64,000 nucleotides of DNA from Kingella negevensis (lineage in GTDB: Bacteria > Pseudomonadota > Gammaproteobacteria > Burkholderiales > Neisseriaceae), in assembly GCF_030177895.1 (NCBI RefSeq), contig NZ_CP123448.1, positions 124,001 to 188,000 of the forward strand, in the 5' to 3' direction. Made by a program: the position numbers and the translations under genes. Of the stretch, positions 61,291 to 64,000 are shown piece after piece. Below the pieces are notes generated by a model. It was given only the letters and a program-made list of their open reading frames with translations. It ran no database searches and was not told where the DNA came from. Positions within the stretch are counted from its first letter, which is position 1, and every line of letters begins with the position of its first letter.

Positions 61291-61617
61291 ATGAATAATC
61301 CCTTTGCACAAGCCCTGTCTGCTGCGCTGAATTATGCCGTGGTCAGCCGCCAAGTTAGCGATGAAAACAACATGGTCGGTTTCATGTATCGTGAAGCAGC
61401 CGCGTTTGAACAGGATAGCGGCTGGCGATTGTTTAGCGGTGCGGAAGATGATGATTTTGTGAATAATCCTGACAATTTCATTACCATCCCCTTGAACGAA
61501 GCATTGGAAATATGTCCTGAAATCAAGTCATTGCTGGCAGAAAAACAAGGCGCGTGGGAATGGGACGACGATGCGCAGGATTATGTAAACGTAACAGATT
61601 GGCAGCCACAGGAATAG
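61291..61617 (+). CDS. DUF2185 (Imm33-like) protein
   Basis: 108 residues. YAVVSRQVSDENNMVGFMYR, SGWRLFSGAEDDDFVNNPDN and acidic C-terminal WEWDDDAQDYVNV fit DUF2185, a small domain also found as polymorphic-toxin immunity protein Imm33. No toxin gene is nearby, so a housekeeping or orphan role is as likely. Ribosome site GGAG. Lies between folK and ribH on the same strand. Confidence 0.75.
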   Translation: MNNPFAQALSAALNYAVVSRQVSDENNMVGFMYREAAAFEQDSGWRLFSGAEDDDFVNNPDNFITIPLNEALEICPEIKSLLAEKQGAWEWDDDAQDYVNVTDWQPQE

Positions 61618-61645
61618 GGCAGCCTGAAAACTTAAGGAATCAACG

Positions 61646-62104
61646 ATGAAAATAATCCAACCGAATTTAGACGGCAAAAATTTGAAAATCGGTATCGTGC
61701 AAGCCCGTTTTACCAACGAAATCGGCAGCGCAATGGTAGAAGTGGCACGTAAAAAACTGATTGAATTGGGCGTGGCAGACGAAGACATCACATTGGCAAC
61801 TGTACCAGGCGCATTGGAAGTGCCTTTGGTGTTGCAAAACATGGCAGCGAGCGAACAATTTGACGCGCTGTTGGCATTTGGTGCAGTGATTCGCGGCGAA
61901 ACTTACCACTTTGAACTGGTGTCAAACGAATCAGGCTCAGGCGTTACGCGCGTGGGTTTGGACTTCAATATCCCTGTTGCCAACGCGATTTTGACGACTG
62001 AAAACGATGAACAAGCGCAAGTGCGCGTGGTTGAAAAAGCTACTGATGCCGCGATTGTAGCCGTTGAAATGGCAAATTTATTGAACGCTTTGGCAGAAGA
62101 ATAA
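61646..62104 (+). CDS. ribH: 6,7-dimethyl-8-ribityllumazine synthase
   Basis: Penultimate step of riboflavin synthesis. 152 residues: [55 protein letters not shown] with the catalytic His, then [20 protein letters not shown]. Ribosome site AAGGAA. Followed by nusB, a very common pair. Confidence 0.95.
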   Translation: MKIIQPNLDGKNLKIGIVQARFTNEIGSAMVEVARKKLIELGVADEDITLATVPGALEVPLVLQNMAASEQFDALLAFGAVIRGETYHFELVSNESGSGVTRVGLDFNIPVANAILTTENDEQAQVRVVEKATDAAIVAVEMANLLNALAEE

Positions 62105-62137
62105 TTTTCAGGCTGCCTGAAAAATTGGAAACATAAG

Positions 62138-62581
62138 ATGACTGAACGTAAAACCTCTAAAACCCCACGCCGTCGTTCGCGTGAATTTGCGGTGCAAGCC
62201 TTGTATCAAGCCGCTTTGAACAAAACACCTGCGCCTGAAATCGCCAATAATATTCGTGAACACGGCGATTTCAAAAACGCCGATGCGGAATTGTTTACCC
62301 AACTATTTTTTGGCGCGTACAACAATCAGCGCGAATACATGCACATGATTCGCTTGCATTTAGACCGCGATGAAAACACGATTAACCCTGTGGAACGTGC
62401 CGTTTTGCTGATGGCAACGCACGAGTTGAAAGAAATGCCACAAACGCCTTATCCCGTTATCATCAATGAAGCGATTGAAGTGACGAAAACATTTGGCGGC
62501 AATGAAAGCCATAAATTTATTAACGGCATTTTGGATAAATTAGTGGCAGAATTGCGTCCTGATGACCCGAAACGTAAGTAA
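62138..62581 (+). CDS. nusB: transcription antitermination factor NusB
   Basis: 147 residues. Helical RNA-binding protein acting with S10 on boxA of rRNA operons. RRRSREFAVQALYQAALNKT, VERAVLLMATHELKEMPQTP, VIINEAIEVTKTFGGNESHK, then FINGILDKL. 33 bases after ribH with a DUS in between. Followed directly by the palindromic repeat. Confidence 0.95.
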   Translation: MTERKTSKTPRRRSREFAVQALYQAALNKTPAPEIANNIREHGDFKNADAELFTQLFFGAYNNQREYMHMIRLHLDRDENTINPVERAVLLMATHELKEMPQTPYPVIINEAIEVTKTFGGNESHKFINGILDKLVAELRPDDPKRK

Positions 62582-62582
62582 T

Positions 62583-62728
62583 CTGAAACGTTTATAAAGC
62601 CCCAGATTTGAGTATTTTTCAAAGCCATAGCAGCGCAGCAAGCGACTACGTACATGAAGTAGGTTGAGCTTGCGAGCAGCACATGGCGCAGAAAAATGCC
62701 AAAGGTGGGGACTTTATAAGCGTTTCAG
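62583..62728. repeat. 146-bp palindromic MITE-like repeat after nusB
   Basis: The ends CTGAAACGTTTATAAAG (62583-62599) and, inverted, CTGAAACGCTTATAAAG (62728-62712) begin 38-base arms about 80 percent alike, reaching GTATTTTTC / GCATTTTTC. Inside, GCCATAGCAGCGCAGCAAGC and the inverse of GCTTGCGAGCAGCACATGGC pair again. The whole can fold as one long hairpin. No gene of its own. Confidence 0.7.
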
Positions 62729-62746
62729 GCTGCTTGAAAGGAAATT

Positions 62747-63085
62747 ATGAAACAGCCTTTAATGATGCCCCTGTTTTTGATTATTGTAGGTACGCTGTGG
62801 TTTCTCAATAGCGTGAATTTATTTCCGAGTACGGCAGATATTGTGGCGTTTACGCTAATGGCGGTGGGCGCGTTGGTGCTGATTTTTGACGGTATCAACA
62901 AACAATCCATCGTATCTGCGCCCTTGCTGGCTTATATCGGCGGCGCGATTTATATTGTGAACAACTACGATTACCCCACTTCGCCCGTGTTTGCGCTCGG
63001 CATGATTTTTACAGGCTGCCTGATGTTGCTCGCACGAAGCGATTTAGTGCCAGCCAAACGCTCGCGCAGACTACCGCCACAATAA
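62747..63085 (+). CDS. small multi-helix membrane protein
   Basis: 112 residues. Four hydrophobic helices: [40 protein letters not shown]-like [31 protein letters not shown], then a basic tail ([11 protein letters not shown]). The repeated Gly-x-x-x-(F/L) pattern resembles LiaF/DUF5668-type membrane domains. Ribosome site AAAGGAAA. Role unknown. Confidence 0.65.
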   Translation: MKQPLMMPLFLIIVGTLWFLNSVNLFPSTADIVAFTLMAVGALVLIFDGINKQSIVSAPLLAYIGGAIYIVNNYDYPTSPVFALGMIFTGCLMLLARSDLVPAKRSRRLPPQ

Positions 63086-63094
63086 ACACAAACA

Positions 63095-63142
63095 AAAAAG
63101 CCCCATGTTTCAGGCTGCCTGAAAAACGTGGGGCAATTTTTA
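63095..63142 (+). terminator. terminator with a DUS in the stem
   Basis: AAAAGCCCCA-TG-TTTCAGGC pairs with GCCTGAAA-AACG-TGGGGC and is followed by AATTTTTA. A complete uptake sequence forms the top of the hairpin. Confidence 0.8.
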
Positions 63143-63156
63143 TACAGGAAAACACC

Positions 63157-64000
63157 ATGCAAATTTACTTAGTCGGCGGCGCAGTACGCGATAAATTACT
63201 GGGTTTAAACGTGAAAGACCGCGATTGGGTAGTCGTTGGCGCGAATGCCGAAACGCTGCTGCAACAAGGCTTTCAGGCTGTGGGCAAAGATTTTCCCGTG
63301 TTTCTGCACCCACAAACGCACGAAGAATATGCGCTGGCACGAACCGAGTGCAAAACGGGCAAAGGCTACGCAGGTTTCGCGTTTCATGCAGATGAATCGG
63401 TTACGCTGGAACAAGATTTGTTGCGCCGTGATTTAACGATAAACGCGATGGCAGAAGACGAACACGGCAACATCATCGACCCATTCGGCGGAAAAGCGGA
63501 TTTGCGCGACCAAATTTTGCGCCACGTTTCGCCAGCGTTTGCGGAAGACCCTGTGCGGATTTTGCGGATTGCCCGATTCGCCGCGCGATACGGTTTTGCG
63601 GTTGCGCCTGAAACCATGGCATTAATGCGCGAAATGGTGGTGAATGGCGAAGTGAACGCGCTGGTGGCGGAACGCGTTTGGCAGGAATTTGCCAAAGGTT
63701 TAATGGAAAAGCAGCCGCGCCAAATGATTGAAATTTTGCGCGAATGTGGCGCGTTGCGCGTGCTGTTGCCTGAAGTCGATGCGCTGTTTGGTGTGCCGCA
63801 ACGGGCGGATTATCACCCTGAAATTTGTTCGGGCGAACACACGCTTTTGGTGTTGCAACGCACGGCGGATTTGACTTTCAGGCTGCCTGAAAGATACGCG
63901 GCTTTGTTGCACGATGTGGGTAAGGCACTCACGCCAAAGGATATTTTGCCAAAACACATTGGGCATGATATGCGTGGTGTGGACGGTGTCCGTGCCGTGA
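63157..64000 (+). CDS. cca: multifunctional CCA tRNA nucleotidyltransferase, cut by the right edge
   Basis: Adds or repairs the 3' CCA of tRNAs; long versions also carry an HD phosphohydrolase domain. 281 codons are visible without a stop. Nucleotidyltransferase head [27 protein letters not shown] (catalytic Asp pair), [51 protein letters not shown]. The HD motif begins as [15 protein letters not shown], so this is the long bacterial form of about 410 residues. Ribosome site AGGAAA. One full DUS lies near 63879. Confidence 0.95.
   Translation, partial: MQIYLVGGAVRDKLLGLNVKDRDWVVVGANAETLLQQGFQAVGKDFPVFLHPQTHEEYALARTECKTGKGYAGFAFHADESVTLEQDLLRRDLTINAMAEDEHGNIIDPFGGKADLRDQILRHVSPAFAEDPVRILRIARFAARYGFAVAPETMALMREMVVNGEVNALVAERVWQEFAKGLMEKQPRQMIEILRECGALRVLLPEVDALFGVPQRADYHPEICSGEHTLLVLQRTADLTFRLPERYAALLHDVGKALTPKDILPKHIGHDMRGVDGVRAV

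Noticed and set aside
62449..62682. 77-residue frame within the repeat after nusB
   Set aside because: Arises from the palindromic repeat and the nusB antisense strand.

Overview
The window looks like part of a Neisseriaceae chromosome, probably from the Simonsiella/Kingella/Alysiella side of the family. It is studded with DNA uptake sequences (DUS) of the form AGGCTGCCTGAA / AGGCAGCCTGAA (both are present in the near-palindrome TTCAGGCTGCCTGAA). Many form inverted pairs that double as transcription terminators. Gene content and order also fit the family: dnaB followed by the minor pilin cluster, tsaE-amiC, tonB-exbB-exbD, aceE-aceF and the fab locus. The species cannot be fixed from sequence reading alone.

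Layout. 1-17.9 kb is housekeeping: homocysteine methyltransferase (cut by the left edge), an eroded IS630 relic, an Old Yellow Enzyme-type oxidoreductase, tag, gltX, aceF/aceE, trkH, a small HMA-fold protein, recD, a broken tyrosine phosphatase, mfd, a Sel1-repeat protein and tRNA-Ile2(CAU). 17.97 kb to about 34.03 kb is a P2-type prophage remnant abutting the tRNA 3' end. It has a wrecked integrase, a gpA-type replication endonuclease, an Ogr/Delta activator, CII- and CI-type regulators, a PaaA/ParE-type toxin-antitoxin pair, and a complete P2 F operon (FI sheath, FII tube, E and E+E' by -1 frameshift, T tape measure, U, D). Capsid, packaging, lysis, baseplate and fibre genes are absent. This block uses a different uptake-sequence dialect (AAGCAGCCTGCA) from the chromosome around it.

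34.1-53.3 kb: tRNA-Leu(CAG), rnr, a C69 dipeptidase, mscL, fabG, two glycosyltransferase-like genes wedged between fabG and fabD (one destroyed by an IS1-family element), a PspC protein, a MNT nucleotidyltransferase with a broken partner, a THUMP RNA methyltransferase, cycA, two tandem amino-acid binding lipoproteins (one decayed), a broken secreted-protein gene, amiC, tsaE and the TonB energising complex. 53.4-64 kb: ppa, dnaB, five type IV pilus pilin-like genes, smpB, a tandem pair of J-domain-like membrane proteins, folK, a DUF2185 protein, ribH, nusB, a palindromic repeat, a small membrane protein and cca (cut by the right edge).

The biology that hangs together: type IV pili and DUS imply natural competence; TonB/ExbB/ExbD power outer-membrane uptake; the prophage is immobile but keeps regulators and a tail operon. 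The most noteworthy observations are the dialect island, the -1 frameshift in the tail chaperone gene, a candidate small RNA between FI and FII, two MITE-like repeats (one supplies the 3' end of tag), and the tandem J-like membrane proteins.
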